Part shown: positions 51,159 through 63,358 of the stretch, one piece after another
Position numbering within the stretch: position 1 is the first letter of the stretch
Layout of the letters: each line of letters starts with the position of its first letter
Origin: Zasmidium citrigriseum
Taxonomy: Eukaryota; Ascomycota; Dothideomycetes; Mycosphaerellales; Mycosphaerellaceae
Reading direction: 5' to 3'
NCBI GenBank assembly: GCA_002786025.1
Contig: NHNW01000008.1
Location: forward strand, 372,001-436,000
DNA length: 64,000 bases
Notes under the pieces: model-generated
What the model was told of the DNA's origin: nothing
Seen by the model: only the letters and a program-made list of their open reading frames with translations
Databases searched by the model: none
Position numbers and translations under genes: made by a program

Positions 51159-52238
51159 TCATGAAAGAGAACGCCAGCCGCTGGATCGGCCAATGCCATC
51201 ATCGTCGCAGCTCGACATCCAGCCAGCCTCATCAATGGGAGCGTGGTCGTTGTCGTTCACGACCAGAAAGCCGGTCGTAGCTCTGGTCAAAGGGACAGGC
51301 AGGCCATCACCCATCTCGTACAAGTTCAGGCACCATGCACCCTTCTCCTTGAAATCATCAGGGAAGCTAGTGACACCGTCGACCAACTGCACACTCGTCA
51401 GTACCAGAGTTCGATATGTTCGGAGAGACTTACGTGTTCGGTGAAGTCCGGATCATTTCCCAAATCGTGCTCAGCCTCTGCGTCTCCGTCCATGAAGTTG
51501 TAAGAGCCTGAAGTACAGAGTCAGTGGGCCATACACAGGTGGAAGAAGGACGACATACCAAAGATATCGTCAGCAGTGTCTGGATCATCAGAGTCCTCGC
51601 TATCGGCCACGGTGTGTGTCTGCCGCTTCGTGATCTTCTGTGCCTTGCCCTGTACGTGGAATTTGTGGATCGTGCGCTTGTTGTCAGAGTGCATGCTGTT
51701 CGAGTAGTAGACGTTGACGCAGTTCGGCATTCCAAGGGCGTTGCAGGAAAGCGCAAGAACAGGCTCGCCGCCATCGTACGTTGCTTTGAGCTGTTGGAGG
51801 GTGGAAGATCCGTCGATGGGTGGGAAGTGCTGGGTATGCATGATGGAAAATGCTGAGTTGGTGCGGCCTTGTCCAGCACGCATCAGCTCAGCCGTGGTCT
51901 CCGAGATTGCATACGTTATCATTCCCTGGAGTGAGTTAGCACTTGACGACTTCATATCGTTGAGAGGGTAGAATCGTCCGTACCACGCAGGCCCAACCTG
52001 CCCAAGGTCCGACGACAGGGGGTGTCGCGCATGCGAACGCTGAGGCACCCCAGAGCACCAGTCCCTTGACCCAGACTGAGAGACGGAGTCGAATGACCGC
52101 AGGCGGATCGATGTGCTCGCCAACTTCGGCTGATGGACGAACAGCGACAGCGGTAGTGGTGCCGGCTGGAGAGGCAGTGACGAAGGCCAGGAGGACTAGC
52201 ATGCCGAGCCAGGCGACGAGAGCGGTCTTGAGATTCAT
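51159..52238 (-). CDS. orphan secreted protein with a dibasic site
   Basis: 307 residues in four exons: 52238-51984, 51925-51559, 51507-51434 and 51386-51159, joined in frame by canonical introns of 47-58 bases. It starts with a signal peptide (MNLKTALVAWLGMLVLLAFVTA). A hydrophobic stretch at about residues 58-90 (LVLWGASAFACATPPVVGP) follows. A Lys-Arg site within QKITKRQTHTVADSEDSDD could be cut by a Kex2-type protease. The C-terminal domain is acidic with scattered cysteines (LSCNALGMPNCVNVYY, AWCLNLYEM, SSCDDDGIG). Family not recognised. GTCACATGC occurs about 170 bases upstream. KEX1, which trims such products, is 4 kb away, but that may be chance. Confidence 0.7.
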
Positions 52239-52762
52239 GTTGGATGGTGTGTTGTGAATGGTTGACTTGTGTGTGCCTTTGTGGATAGAGCAGAGGTTGT
52301 GAGGACGAGAGGTCGCAAAGGGGTTGTCGTTGTTGATGGTCGTCGGGTTCAAGATGAAGACGGACTTTAAAAAGATGCTGAAAAGGTCAATGAGCAACGA
52401 AGAGACGTCACATGCAGAAGAAGCTCCCTTCACTTCAAACGGAAGGTAGAAACGCCGTAAGCTCGCTCCTTCCCATTTGAGATTTGCCAAGACTTAAGTG
52501 AAGCGAGAAGTAAAGCTCCAAAACTCCCGCATTCTTGCCTACCCGTATCTTTTGCAGGCTCCGCCGGACCTCTCGTAGTCCTTCGCACCTATTACTTGTG
52601 GCCTGTCGTTACCCCGTATCCGTCTTATCCCTGTGGGTGCATAATTTTTGCATTTTCTCAGTCTTTCTCCGCCTTAGTCGTAGTATTGAAGATCCTTCGT
52701 TGTACCTCTCCTATAGAGATGTCTCCTTGTCTGTGCTTCTGTCGATGCCTTTCTTACTGCCT
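52239..52762. other. intergenic
   Basis: Promoter of the orphan secreted protein and 3' flank of the next gene. CT-rich plus strand near 52540-52740. No gene seen. Confidence 0.45.
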
Positions 52763-53172
52763 TTAGACGTAGGTAGCGGCCAGAACGAAGAGAGACAGCA
52801 CGCTGAAGTGAAGTAAGGTAGCGACAGCAATGCCTCGAATGAAGGCGACCGAGTCGTGGCCCTTGTCAGGCAGGTTGTAGTTGCTAGTATCTGTTAGTAT
52901 CGTGTCTTCGTGCCGCTATTGCTCACTTACAGCATAATTGTGAGGCTCGTATCCATCAGACTGATGGTAGCTTGTGCCCATTCTGCAGTGGCGAGAGATG
53001 CGGTGATGAGCTTGTGGAGGTCATTGCCTGTGACCAGGACGAGCGCCAGGCAAGCGGCGTTGACGAGTGTAGCTTTGATCGTAATGTGCTGGAGCTTCAC
53101 CACAATAAGCAAGATGTTAGCCATTGTGAGAGTAAGCATGGCGGCGAGCAAAATGGCGATGGCGAGCGGCAT
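52763..53172 (-). CDS. small multi-pass membrane protein, unknown
   Basis: 120 residues in two exons (53172-52931 and 52883-52763; intron 52884-52930). Three to four hydrophobic segments: PLAIAILLAAMLTLTMANIL, ATLVNAACLALVLV, AQATISLMDTSLTIML and, after the splice, ATLLHFSVLSLFVLAATYV. A short loop (NYNLPDKGHDSVAFIRG) separates the last two. The ATG at 53172 directly precedes the first helix; upstream in-frame codons are not ATG. Family not recognised. The layout suggests an integral membrane protein of unknown location. Confidence 0.65.
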
Positions 53173-53525
53173 GTTTGCTGGATTGATGGTGTCTCCGCAG
53201 AAGCGTGTCGTATATGAGAGGTTGACTGGCAGCAAAGACGGCGTGGATGGTTGCGATGAGATGGAGATAGGTCGGAGAGGAGAGAGCGTCTTTTATGCGG
53301 CTGCAGGCATCACTGACGTGAAACAGTGAGCGAGCGCACTGCCCTTCACTTTCACATGTCAACGCGAGTCATGAGGAAGCGACGGGAAGTGAGCTCAAGA
53401 GTGAAAAAGAGATAATCTCACAAGTCATCAGTGCTAGCTATCTGGACTAGCAAGCATGCACCTTCCAACGCCGCGCTCAAAAACACATGTCTGGTATATC
53501 GTATGGCCTGGTAAATGCAACTGCT
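53173..53525. other. intergenic
   Basis: Upstream of the small membrane protein and 3' of RAD52. No gene seen. Confidence 0.5.
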
Positions 53526-55350
53526 TCACGCGGATACGCCATTCTGATCGCCAGAGTCCTTCTCGCCTTGCATAGGTGCAGCATCTTCAATCTTGGCCCT
53601 CTTCGGATTTGAAGCTCCATCCATTTGATGAATGTTAGTGACGTCGGCCATGGCTGGTCGTTTCGTCGCAGTCGCTGCGGCTGGTGGCCGATATCCGCCC
53701 CTGTTCTGATATCCGCCCGCTTGCGGCATTCCCACTCTCCTGTTCATGTCGGCGGCGGGATTGACGTAGTTCGTAGTGGTTGGTCGAGGCGCGCCGTGCA
53801 TGCCGTTACCTGCAGCGCTTTGGAAACCGCCACCTCCAACTTGCTGTTGTTGAGGAGCGGGCGACTGTGCATTGCCGTTCGCAGCACCACCGCTACCATT
53901 GACCTCCATTCTCCTGACTGGGGCCGACTTGCCCGGATTCACTCCTTGCGTTCTCCTTATTGATGGGCTCTCGGCATGCGGATTGAAGGCGACATTGGTG
54001 TTCGGTGGTCGCGCTCCTGGGGGTTGGTTGAGCATATCAGCCCCTCTCCCCGTCATGAAGCCTTCAGGAATACCTTGAGGCGGCTGACGAGGAGCTGCAA
54101 ATCCGGGCTCGTCGAATTGATCAGGTCTCTGCACCTGTCCGTTCGATCCACTGGAGGCCCGTGTCTGGCCTTGGTGCGATGTCTCGGTCGTGGAGCCCGA
54201 CGATGGGTTTGATTTGGAGCCTTCGCCATTCTGGAGCGCTTGCGCGGCAGGCATCTGCTGGACTCTTTGCGCATTTCCCGGTGTATGTGGCGGGAGCATT
54301 TTGTTGGCAGGCTGACCTGCATTGGCTGCTGGTCGCTGAGGCGCTTGTGGCCGTTGAGGAGCTTGGATGCCCTGAATGGGTGGCGGAGGATGTACATTCT
54401 GCGGCCTCATTTGTGGCATTGAGTGCATACGCGCGACGCCCTGGCGTTGAGGATTCGGCGGTTGGCCATTCTGAGGAGGGTTGGGACCTTTGGTGGGAGA
54501 TACGCCGTTGGTGATCGTACTGTCATCCAGCCGAACCTCGTCAGGATGGTTGAAGTCCGTTTCGTCGAAGATGTTACCTCCAAAATCATCTTCAAACTCT
54601 GCGGAGCCAAAGGATGCGGCCGAATTCGCGGACTGCACGCTTGTGTTCCTTTGCACGGTAGTGCCCTTGTTCTGTGCGGGTTGCTGCGTCGTCTCGGGCT
54701 CCCGCTTGATGGGTGCAAAGTCAGGATGTCTGTGTAAGTTCTCTGCGTCCCATTTCGAGGGCGCCACTTTCACCTTCGTCACTCGTGATAGGTAATCCTT
54801 GTCGTAAAGGCAATTTCCAAGTACGTTGCCAAAGTTCCGCAGGGCTCTCTTCATTGCATCTGTGGCAGCTTCCTTCTTGGCCTTCTCAAAGGCAGCAGCC
54901 TTACCCTTCGTGTTCTCGCAGTGTCCATAGCCGATGTCCTCGTGGAATGTCCCGTCCTTCAACGTCACTCGAACTATAGTCGAGAGTCCCAGGTTGATTC
55001 TTCCATTCGTCGGGTTCTCGTCAACGAAGTCGATCTGCACATTCTGGATCGAGGAGCTCCAGCCGTTGAATCCAAAGACCTCGTTCGCAAGGTTTATGAC
55101 CTTCTCTGCCGCCAGATAGTGGACCTTGCCACCTCCATTTCCGGGTCTCGTAGATATGTATTCGGGGCCAAGTTGCTTATCAAGTCTGCTCTGAAGCGTG
55201 GCGATCTGTTGTGCGGTGTATTCGGTGGTATGTCGTTCGTCGCCACGGAAAGGATTGACGCTGGCGGGCGTGTCGCGGTACTGGTCGCCTTGTCTGGTGA
55301 TCGTCAGGTGGTTTGAGAGCAGAATCGGGGCAAGTGACTCACGCAGGCAT
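53526..55350 (-). CDS. RAD52: RAD52 recombination mediator
   Basis: Loads Rad51 on RPA-coated single-stranded DNA and anneals complementary strands in homologous recombination; nuclear. 591 residues in two exons; the first coding exon is only eight bases (55350-55343, ATGCCTGC), then 55293-53526. The N-terminal domain (about residues 20-200) has FGFNGWSSSIQNVQIDFVD, STIVRVTLKDGTFHEDIGY, FEKAKKEAATDAMKRALRN and FGNVLGNCLYDKDYL, the undecameric ring core. The C-terminal two thirds is Pro/Gln/Asn-rich and probably binds RPA and Rad51. A longer unspliced frame upstream is rejected because MPAQGDQYRDTP fits the family start. It is divergent from KEX1 across 557 bases. Confidence 0.93.
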
Positions 55351-55907
55351 CTTGAATTACGCATGCGACTCAATACCAGCTTTGTACATCGTCTGCCGCG
55401 CCGAGATGGAGAGTTGTTGTGGTGATGTTGACGTCTGGTCGTCGAGAAGCTGGGAGACGCGAAGCGCGACGGAAGCGAGCCTTGGCAGTCGCGAGACTCA
55501 CGTGATCTTGCTGGCCTGAGGCACCCAATCTTTTGTTCCGGGAATGATGCTCAATAAACTGCCAAATCACATGTTTGACCATTCGTTTCAACTATCACGA
55601 CTTCAATCCGACGATGCAGTAGAAATCGGAGAATTGGCTTGGCTGGCAGCTCTCCCGAGTAGCAGACCCTGAAAATCCGCAGAAGTGCCACGAGCTTACG
55701 ACCAGCCCAGCACTTCCAACACCTTGCCTCTTCTCGACGACCTCCTCACCACCGCAACAACCTCACCGATCCAGTCATATCGAACGCCCGCGATCGCATA
55801 TATCATACCGACCGAGTGACCGATCGAAAATTGACCGCGGGACCTTCTCTCTGGGATGATCCGGTAATAGGAGCTGCCACGTATCGCAACACCTCGAGCC
55901 TGCCATC
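55351..55907. promoter_or_regulatory. divergent promoter, RAD52 / KEX1
   Basis: 557 bases between the two start codons. No specific site is certain. Confidence 0.4.
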
Positions 55908-57836
55908 ATGGCATATACGCGCCCTCCGCCTCCCAGGCGGCGCATGGGCTGGCGGGTACTTATAGCCATAACAGCTCTCATATCGTTAGCATGGCTTCCC
56001 TCCGCCCGCGCAGCCAGCACCGCTGCCGATTACTACATCCACGACCTTCCAGGCGCCCCTCCAGAGCCAAGGTTGGACATGTACGCCGGCCATTTAGAAA
56101 TCACGCCTGAGCATCACGGGAACCTCTTTTTCTGGCTGGTGAAGAACAGGCATATTGCGAACAAGAAGCGCACCGTGATTTGGCTTAATGGGGGCCCAGG
56201 GTGTAGCAGCATGGACGGCGCATTGATGGAGATTGGACCATACCGAGTGAATAAGGATGGTACTTTGAGACTGTCGGATGGTAGCTGGGACGAGTTTGCG
56301 AACGTCCTGTTCGTAGATCAGCCAGTGGGTACAGGCTTCAGCTACGCGGACACGAACGCTTTTGTTCATGAGATGGACGAGATGGCCAGCCAAATGATCA
56401 CGTTCTTGACCAAGTTCTTTAAGGTCTTTCCTGACCACGAACATGACGATGTGAGTCGTCAAATATGAAAATCTGAAGGCATTTCTAACTTTCTCTAGCT
56501 CTATATTGCTGGCGAATCGTATGCCGGTCAGTGGATTCCGTACATTGCCAAAGCCATCCTCGAGCACAACAACGCGAACAAGGGCCACGAATGGAGCTTA
56601 CAGGGTCTGCTCATTGGAAACGGCTGGATGTCCGGACCTGATCAATACATTTCCTACCTCCCTTTCGCATACGAAGCCGGCCTCATCACTGCTGGATCAC
56701 AGCAGGACACGATTGCGCAAAACCAACAGAAGAAATGTTTGGCAGATCTGCAGGCAGGAGGTGCAGACAAGGTCGACGTGGGAAGCTGCGAGCAGATCAT
56801 GCAGGAGATTTTGAGGACTACCCAAGGCGACAAGGGCTGCGTCAACATGTACGACGTGCGCAAGCATGATACATACCCGTCATGCGGCATGAACTGGCCT
56901 GAGGATCTCGAGAATGTCACTCCATACCTGCGCAGGAACGATGTCATCAAGGCTTTACACATCAATGACGACAAGAAGACTGGCTGGGTCGAGTGCAACA
57001 ATCAGGTGTCGGGAGCGTTCAACGCCAGGAACTCGAAGCCAAGTGTGAAGCTGTTGCCAGAACTGCTCGAAAAGATGCCGATTGTTCTCTTCTCAGGCGA
57101 CAAGGATTTGATTTGCAACCACATTGGTACGGAGAATCTCATCAACAACCTCGAATGGAATGGTCGCGTGGGTATGCAGACTTCAACGGGAATGACGGCA
57201 CCACGACGGGATTGGACCTTCGAAGGGGAGCCAGCCGGCCAATACCAAACAGCACGGAACTTGACTTACCTGCGCTTTTACAACTCGTCGCACATGGTGC
57301 CTTTCGACTACCCACGCAGGACACGAGACATGCTGGATCGCTTTATGGGTGTCGACATTGCGTCCATCGGCGGACAGCCGGCAGATAGCCGAATCGATGG
57401 CGAGAAAGGAGTCGAAGTCAGCGTCGGTGGCCATCCCAACAGCACTGCGGCCGAAGAGGTGGAGAAAGAGAAGCTGGAAGCTGCAACGTGGGCTGCATAC
57501 CGCCGTGCTGGAGAGATTGCTCTGTTCTTCGTCATTGTCGGGGCCGGTGTATTCGCCTTCTTTGCGATTCGAAGCCGACGTCGCAAGCGAGGCTACCTTG
57601 GTGTCTCTGGATCTGATCCATATGATGGCCGTGGTGGACATGCAAGATCGATGAGTGACGGACTTGGTTTGAACGAGCGATACCAAGAGCGAGACGTCGA
57701 GGCAGCGCGACCTTACGATGAGGCCGAATTGGATGATCTATCACCAGATGGTCGATCTAAGGAGCCGTTCAGTCTGGAAGATGATGACGATGATGATGGA
57801 CCTCCTCACGGGCGTTCGAATGGACATGCGGCATAG
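55908..57836 (+). CDS. KEX1: KEX1 carboxypeptidase
   Basis: Serine carboxypeptidase (family S10) of the late Golgi that removes C-terminal Lys and Arg after Kex2 cleavage. 626 residues, two exons (55908-56450 and 56499-57836). A signal/anchor segment ([17 protein letters not shown]) follows a basic N-terminus. [11 protein letters not shown] lines the active site, the catalytic serine is in GESYAG (Ser188), the aspartate lies in [11 protein letters not shown] and the histidine in [10 protein letters not shown]. After the catalytic domain comes an acidic region, a membrane helix ([19 protein letters not shown]) and a basic then very acidic cytosolic tail ([11 protein letters not shown]). This membrane-anchored layout separates KEX1 from vacuolar CPY. 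Confidence 0.93.
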
Positions 57837-59742
57837 AATTCCATGATCTTGCTTCGGCGCCTGGTGATGCATTCTCGTTTAGGAGAATAGGGTATGTATT
57901 TTGAACAAATGTATTCAAATCATTACAGCACTTCATCTTGGCATGACCCCACCCCTCGACCAGCGACCTGCTTACCCACACATTCTGACCGCCAGGCTCA
58001 ACGACGCAGGTACCCTCTCACGACCCGATCTTGTGCAATGATGCACAACTCGCCACTGCCACCACAGCCTCGCCGTCTTATCCATGTGCCACGACCACAT
58101 GGACACTCGCCATCCAACCAAGCCACAGGAGGCACAAGGGAACACTTCCTAGCAGCAAGCACCGCCGCATATATACCCCCCGCGGAGCGCCTTCAAACCC
58201 CACTGCACCTGACCCTGCATTCGGAGTAGGCGAATGATTGACGGTGCATTTGTCTTCACGCTTTCTTCGGGACCTGCCAAGAGATCTCGGTACCGGGTGG
58301 TATGTATGCAATGCACAAACATACGCAAAGACTATCAGGAAGAAGAATGGATTCATCGTCGATCCCGCGGACAACACACTCGTCCTCAACGAAGGACATT
58401 TGACGAGGCTTTTTGGAATTCGACTTTTCGTTTTCTTGGCCGGAAGGAGGGATTGACAGCGAAGATCCTTCGATCTAGATGACCACGTGGGTGAAGCGTG
58501 CATGTGAAGATTTGAGGGGTTGCGGAGGATTCCTTTCGCACTTCGACGCCCAGCTCTGCTTTGGGGCAGTATAGCCGGCAACAGAAAAGGAAAGCACAAA
58601 ACTCTCAAAAGAGGCAGTCTTTCCATCTACTGGAAAGAAGGTACGCCGGCATGCCGTTTTGGTCCGGCTACTGGTGTTGTTGTTGTCCCAACATGGCGTT
58701 TTGGTTTTTGGGAGTGATGCAAACGTGAGCGCATAGGACGAGGACTCGTACCATTATACAGAAATCGAATTGAGTAATTTGCGGCGGCGGGCGCCGAGGT
58801 GGGAGGAGGAGTTATTTGGAGTCCGGCAACTTACTGCAGAGTGTTGTATGGGAAGGTTGGCATGGCGCTGGAGTCGCGCCGATAGGGAGTTGTGACGAGT
58901 TGGGGAAGGAGCGCGATTGGGGAGTTGCGGGGAGATGGTATTGCATAGCCCTTTTGTTGGCGGTGGGAGGTGTCAAGGCCTGACTGTCAGACAATATTTT
59001 GAACTTCCATTACAAGACTTGGACTGAAAGTTCGTGCCCAATGTTTTCACCCACAGCCGAACTGAAGCAAAATAGATTGATCTCTACCTACTATCCAGAC
59101 CACCGGCTATACCACCCGACGAACTCGCTCCTCGGAGCGACAAAACACAAAAAACGCCACCAACGCCATCACCAACCAAACGCATGTCCCCACACTGCAA
59201 TGGAATCACAGAGGAGCAACAAACCCAATCCCTCACCACGTGCAGAAACTTTCCTAGGTTCACAACCGATGAGGATTAGACACATGGCTGCACTCCACTT
59301 CCAAGTCTTCTCTTTTGGGCACCCAATTCGAAGGAACGCGTGGTCAAAGTCTTGGTATTCTGTCGGTGGCTTGAAGTGGCTTTTTTTTAGAGTTCTTCGT
59401 TGCAGGCTTCGAGGGCAGTTCTTCGCTGGCATCCTTCCTGCAAGCCACTGTCACATGGCGGCGGGTCGAAGCGGAGCCAGGAGCCAGCGAGATGGCTGCT
59501 TTGGGATGTGACATGTGAGTAATCAAGATACTCTTCGTGCTGCTCATGTTGATGTGACATATCGCATATTCGCGAATGAGTTTTACAGTCGTCAAGGATG
59601 GAATCGTCCTTCAAAGTTGAGTGTGAATCGCTCAGAGGTCGCAGTATGTCGTGAAGTCAATGTGAGTGAATGTTCAGACCCGCCAAGACATCACGAGAAA
59701 CCAAACTTGAACCCACGTCAACTTACCTCATCAAACATCTCA
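57837..59742. other. intergenic, about 1.9 kb
   Basis: No convincing gene. A minus-strand frame of 182 codons (58078-58626) has an ATG but no family motif and is overlapped by open frames on the other strand. Confidence 0.45.
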
Positions 59743-60852
59743 ATGGAAGCTCTCCAAGGCCTCTTCAATCTTCGTTGGTCGCAAGTGCCTCAGTTTCGAC
59801 CGCTGCCATTGCACATTAAACGAACCTTTGTCCAAACTCCACACGGCGACCTGGAACTGCTCGTTTGCGAACCTCGCTCGCCAAAGTCGCAGACTTCTTG
59901 CCCAGCGATATTTCTTGTCCATGGAGGATATGGTGGCGCAATTGTTTGGCTTGAATGGATGACTTACCTCTACGAACACGACTATCCAGGACGTCTCTTC
60001 GCGTACAGCGTGCGCAATCATGGCGCCAGTCATGCAGTCCCTTACCTCCAAATGGTCTTCGGCACCTCGTTGGACGATATTGTTGGCGATTTGACAGCGA
60101 GTGTCAAGAAATGTCAAGAGCTGAATGAAGGCCAGACCATGGTGATCGTCGCTCATTCGGCTGGAGGTGGTCTTGCACAATATGCCCTCGCCAAGGGATT
60201 GATTCGCGCTCGCGCATTATGCCTTGTCGATGCTGTGCCGCACTTCGGTATGGCCGACCTGTACTGGAACTGGCTCAAGCACGACCCCTGATTCCCTCTG
60301 AGAAGTATTGTGCACCTTGGACATCCGAGTTCTCCTCTCTCCACACCGTTGCTGGTCCAACGAGCATTCTTCGGAGAGGTATCCAATGATCAAGACGTGC
60401 CAACCTTCATGCAATGCATGCCCTGCTACGAGAGCAGGGGTTGGCCTATGGGTCAATTTGGCAGCTTTTGGCAGTGGCTCAGAGGTCGCAACATCTGGCT
60501 GGATGCCATGGACGTACTCAGCCATGTCGAGGTCCCGCGAAGTCGATCGGATAAAGATAGTATATGTCTGATCCTTGGCCTGGAGGACATGATGTACAAC
60601 GAAGGAATGCACAAGCGTGTGGCGAAGGAGTACCGAGACTGCATATACGATCTCGTGAGTTGTAAGAAGATCGACAGAGGTGCTGAAGGCAGTGCCAATG
60701 AGCTGAGCGCGGATATCGACGGGATTATCTCAGAGAGAGACGGAGGTGTGCGAGTTTTACTGGTGAAGGAAGCAGGTCATCACGTCCAGAACGACGCGCT
60801 CAACAAGGCCGCCAGGAAAGCGCTGGAATCGTTTGTCAGACAGGTGTCGTGA
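59743..60852 (+). pseudogene. alpha/beta hydrolase with one in-frame TGA
   Basis: Complete hydrolase frame of 369 codons interrupted only by TGA at 60289-60291. Before it the frame has FLVHGGYGGAIVWLEWM (oxyanion region), YSVRNHGASHAV and VIVAHSAGGGLAQYALAKG (nucleophile serine), ending YWNWLKHDP. After it the same frame goes on with FPLRSIVHLGHP, AFFGEVSND, LILGLEDMMYNEGMH and EAGHHVQND (catalytic histidine) to TGA at 60850-60852. The stop sits where tryptophan is expected, so TGG to TGA is the simplest explanation. The rest is intact, which suggests a recent mutation, a strain allele or readthrough. No intron removes it. The substrate is unknown. Confidence 0.75.
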
Positions 60853-63358
60853 GGTTCGGAAGTTGTTTCGAGTTTCGAGGTCGGACGGAACAACATCCGT
60901 GATATGGGGATGGCTTGGCGTTTGCTGTGTTCGCGATAGGTTCGTAAAAGGCTTTAGAGTGTCGCGTAGTGCTAGCATCCGATGCATGGAGCAGACGGCG
61001 CGTGATCAGACCCAGACTTCGATGCTGATCACTGCTCTTCCACGCACTGGCGGCCAGTGACATTCCACATGTTCTAGACCGTGGACCCTTCAGCCATGCT
61101 AGCAAATGCGGGATGCCGATCAACAATGTCACCCTCGTCTGCACAGAATCGTCATGGGGCTGAATAATGCGTTTCGTGAGTCTTGCGGTTGAGCATGGAA
61201 GTTTTTCGAGCAGTGCGGCGAAGAGGACAGATAGCGGTACGAGGAGTCGATGGATGAATGTCGGGGTGCTGCGCTCGAGGATGGGGAGGACATGGAGTCG
61301 AGGTCGAGTTATCTTGACCTCGCTTGGCTGAGGTATCGATGATGTCACATCTGCGGACGTCGGGAAGTCGTGAACCTTAGCCCGACATCACGCCAAGACT
61401 CTGCACGGCAACCGGATAGCAGCAACAGAGTTACAGATGTGCCGGGCCCAGGACAGCATGTCTTCCGATCACAAAGGAGCCACAGGACACCGTCTAACTT
61501 CATTCTGCAGTGCTATTCCCACGGTCGGCCTGGCTCAAGCGTGATAGTGGCATGCGTTGTGTAAGCCATTCCGCACCACTGTCAGCACTCTGCTCGCGCA
61601 AACGCAATCTCTACCGACCGTGGCTTTCTATCGTTCTCGATGGAAAAGCTTGACCTCGTAGGCGGGAGACTTGAGAGCTTTTGGAATGGGCTGGTTGGGG
61701 GTAGGTTCATAAGGCTGCGTGCCACCAGCCACATCCAGTAGCGCTCGACAGTAGCGTGGTATTCAGACGTTGGACCGTCCGAGCCGCTGAAAGTATCGTG
61801 ATCCTATGACACCATCGAATGCAGCCTCAATTTGGGCAGTAGAGATGCGGTCTGCAAAGTCTATTCGCGTGAATTGTGAATGGCACTGAACAGACGCTGA
61901 GTGAAGCAGATGAATCCAGCAACATGTCCGTTCGGCGAGTGAAAGTCTCGCACCCACAGCCGGTGACTAGGCGGACATTGTGGTTCGCAAAGCCGGAGCT
62001 ACTTCCGGGACAAAGTCGTGGTTGTGGGGTGGAAAGAGCACGACCGACCGGTCAGGGCAAACAGCCGATAGTAGTGTGAGGCACAGAACGTTGACAAATG
62101 TCTCTCGCTTGACCTAAGTGGAGCCACATGTCTTCTGGGAAGATTGTGCGCTGACCGCGAACCGCAATGCTATTTGCATTCACTTTCCAATGCAAAACTG
62201 ATCCCGATTGCCAAGTCGCTTGGCGGTTGATCGGTAGGAGGTACTGAGCGTCAGGTATCTCGGTATGCGCTGTGAATGCAGCGGTCTGGGTCTCGAATGC
62301 TCTTGTAGAGGTCACTCACGAGGCGTCTGAAGTTTGGCGGTCGTCTTGGGGCCTCATTTAGACCGTTCGGTGAATTCAATGCGTCATTCTGCTGGGTAGG
62401 TCGAGCTAAGCTTTGGAGCGCCTCGTTTGCGACATTGATCGCTGCCCTGCCCCGTGGCAGCCCTGTCTGTGGCTTAAGCGCGGGCAGCACAAGTGAGAGC
62501 AGGAGGGGGGCTCAGGTTCAGGGCGTGTGGAAGGATTGCGAGCCCAGGTCGCTGGGAACAGGCCTTAGCGAGAGGCAGGGCAAGCGGCTTGTGCAATCAG
62601 AGCCTCCTTCTCCGTGCTTGCCGTGAGGATGGGCGCGGGCTGCCACGCTGCTGCAAGATGCATCGCGAGCCCTTCCTTCGCTTGCCTGCACGTCGTGCGG
62701 CTCGCAATCGGCGGACGGGCGATATGCGATGCAGTGAGTGCCTTGCGAGACCAGAGGCTTCACACGATGCAGGCCAAACCGTCGCGCCAAGCCCCGACTT
62801 TCCCTCACGTCGCTGTGGGATCGCCACAACGCCGACTACAGGCCCAATCGTTGCCCGAGCCGCGTGCCGTGGCAGCCGAGCGTCAAGCTCATCGCCAGCG
62901 GACTGTCCGTGAAGCCAGTCGACAGACCCTGGCGTCTGCGCTGTGACTCGCTGCTGTCCAACCTTACCCGTCCTCGTCTTGGGTCCATCCTCGTCCGGCG
63001 ACTGCCCGCCAAGCCCCGGGCTCATATCCACACCGCGCAGAAGGGCATCGAGGTTCCTGGAGTCGTCGATCCCGCAGGCCTTGTCAGCCTTGGCGACATG
63101 TCCTCGGTATGCAGGCCTCTGTGGCGGTTGCAATACATAGGCTATGGCGCAGCATCGCCAGATATGCACAGCTTCAACTTTTCTTCCTGCCCCATGGACC
63201 CTCCCCAACCGTAGGCCCGTCGACTCTGCTGTCCCGAACTTTCCAGCATTGTCAGCCACGGTTCTCCAGACACTTGTTTTCTACTTCCGCAACCTTTTTC
63301 CTAACCTCACCCTTCACCTCTCAAGTCGTCGACTTGCCTGCTGCTATTTTGTGTGGTT
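60853..63358. other. long intergenic stretch before the regulator gene
   Basis: About 2.5 kb. A minus-strand frame at 60836-61348 has some coding character but no ATG near its start. From 62440 to 63200 the DNA is GC-rich and open in several frames on both strands, with no family motif. This could be a long 5' leader of the regulator. Confidence 0.4.

Noticed and set aside
58078..58626. Minus-strand frame of 182 codons
   Set aside because: ATG present, but no motif, no conserved pattern, and overlapping frames on the plus strand of similar quality.
60836..61348. Minus-strand frame of 170 codons
   Set aside because: Codon use looks partly coding, but the first codon is GTG, the nearest upstream ATG is followed at once by TGA, and no family fits.
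62597..63259. Minus-strand frame of 220 codons in GC-rich DNA
   Set aside because: GC-rich DNA keeps stops rare on both strands; three other frames are equally open and no motif is seen.
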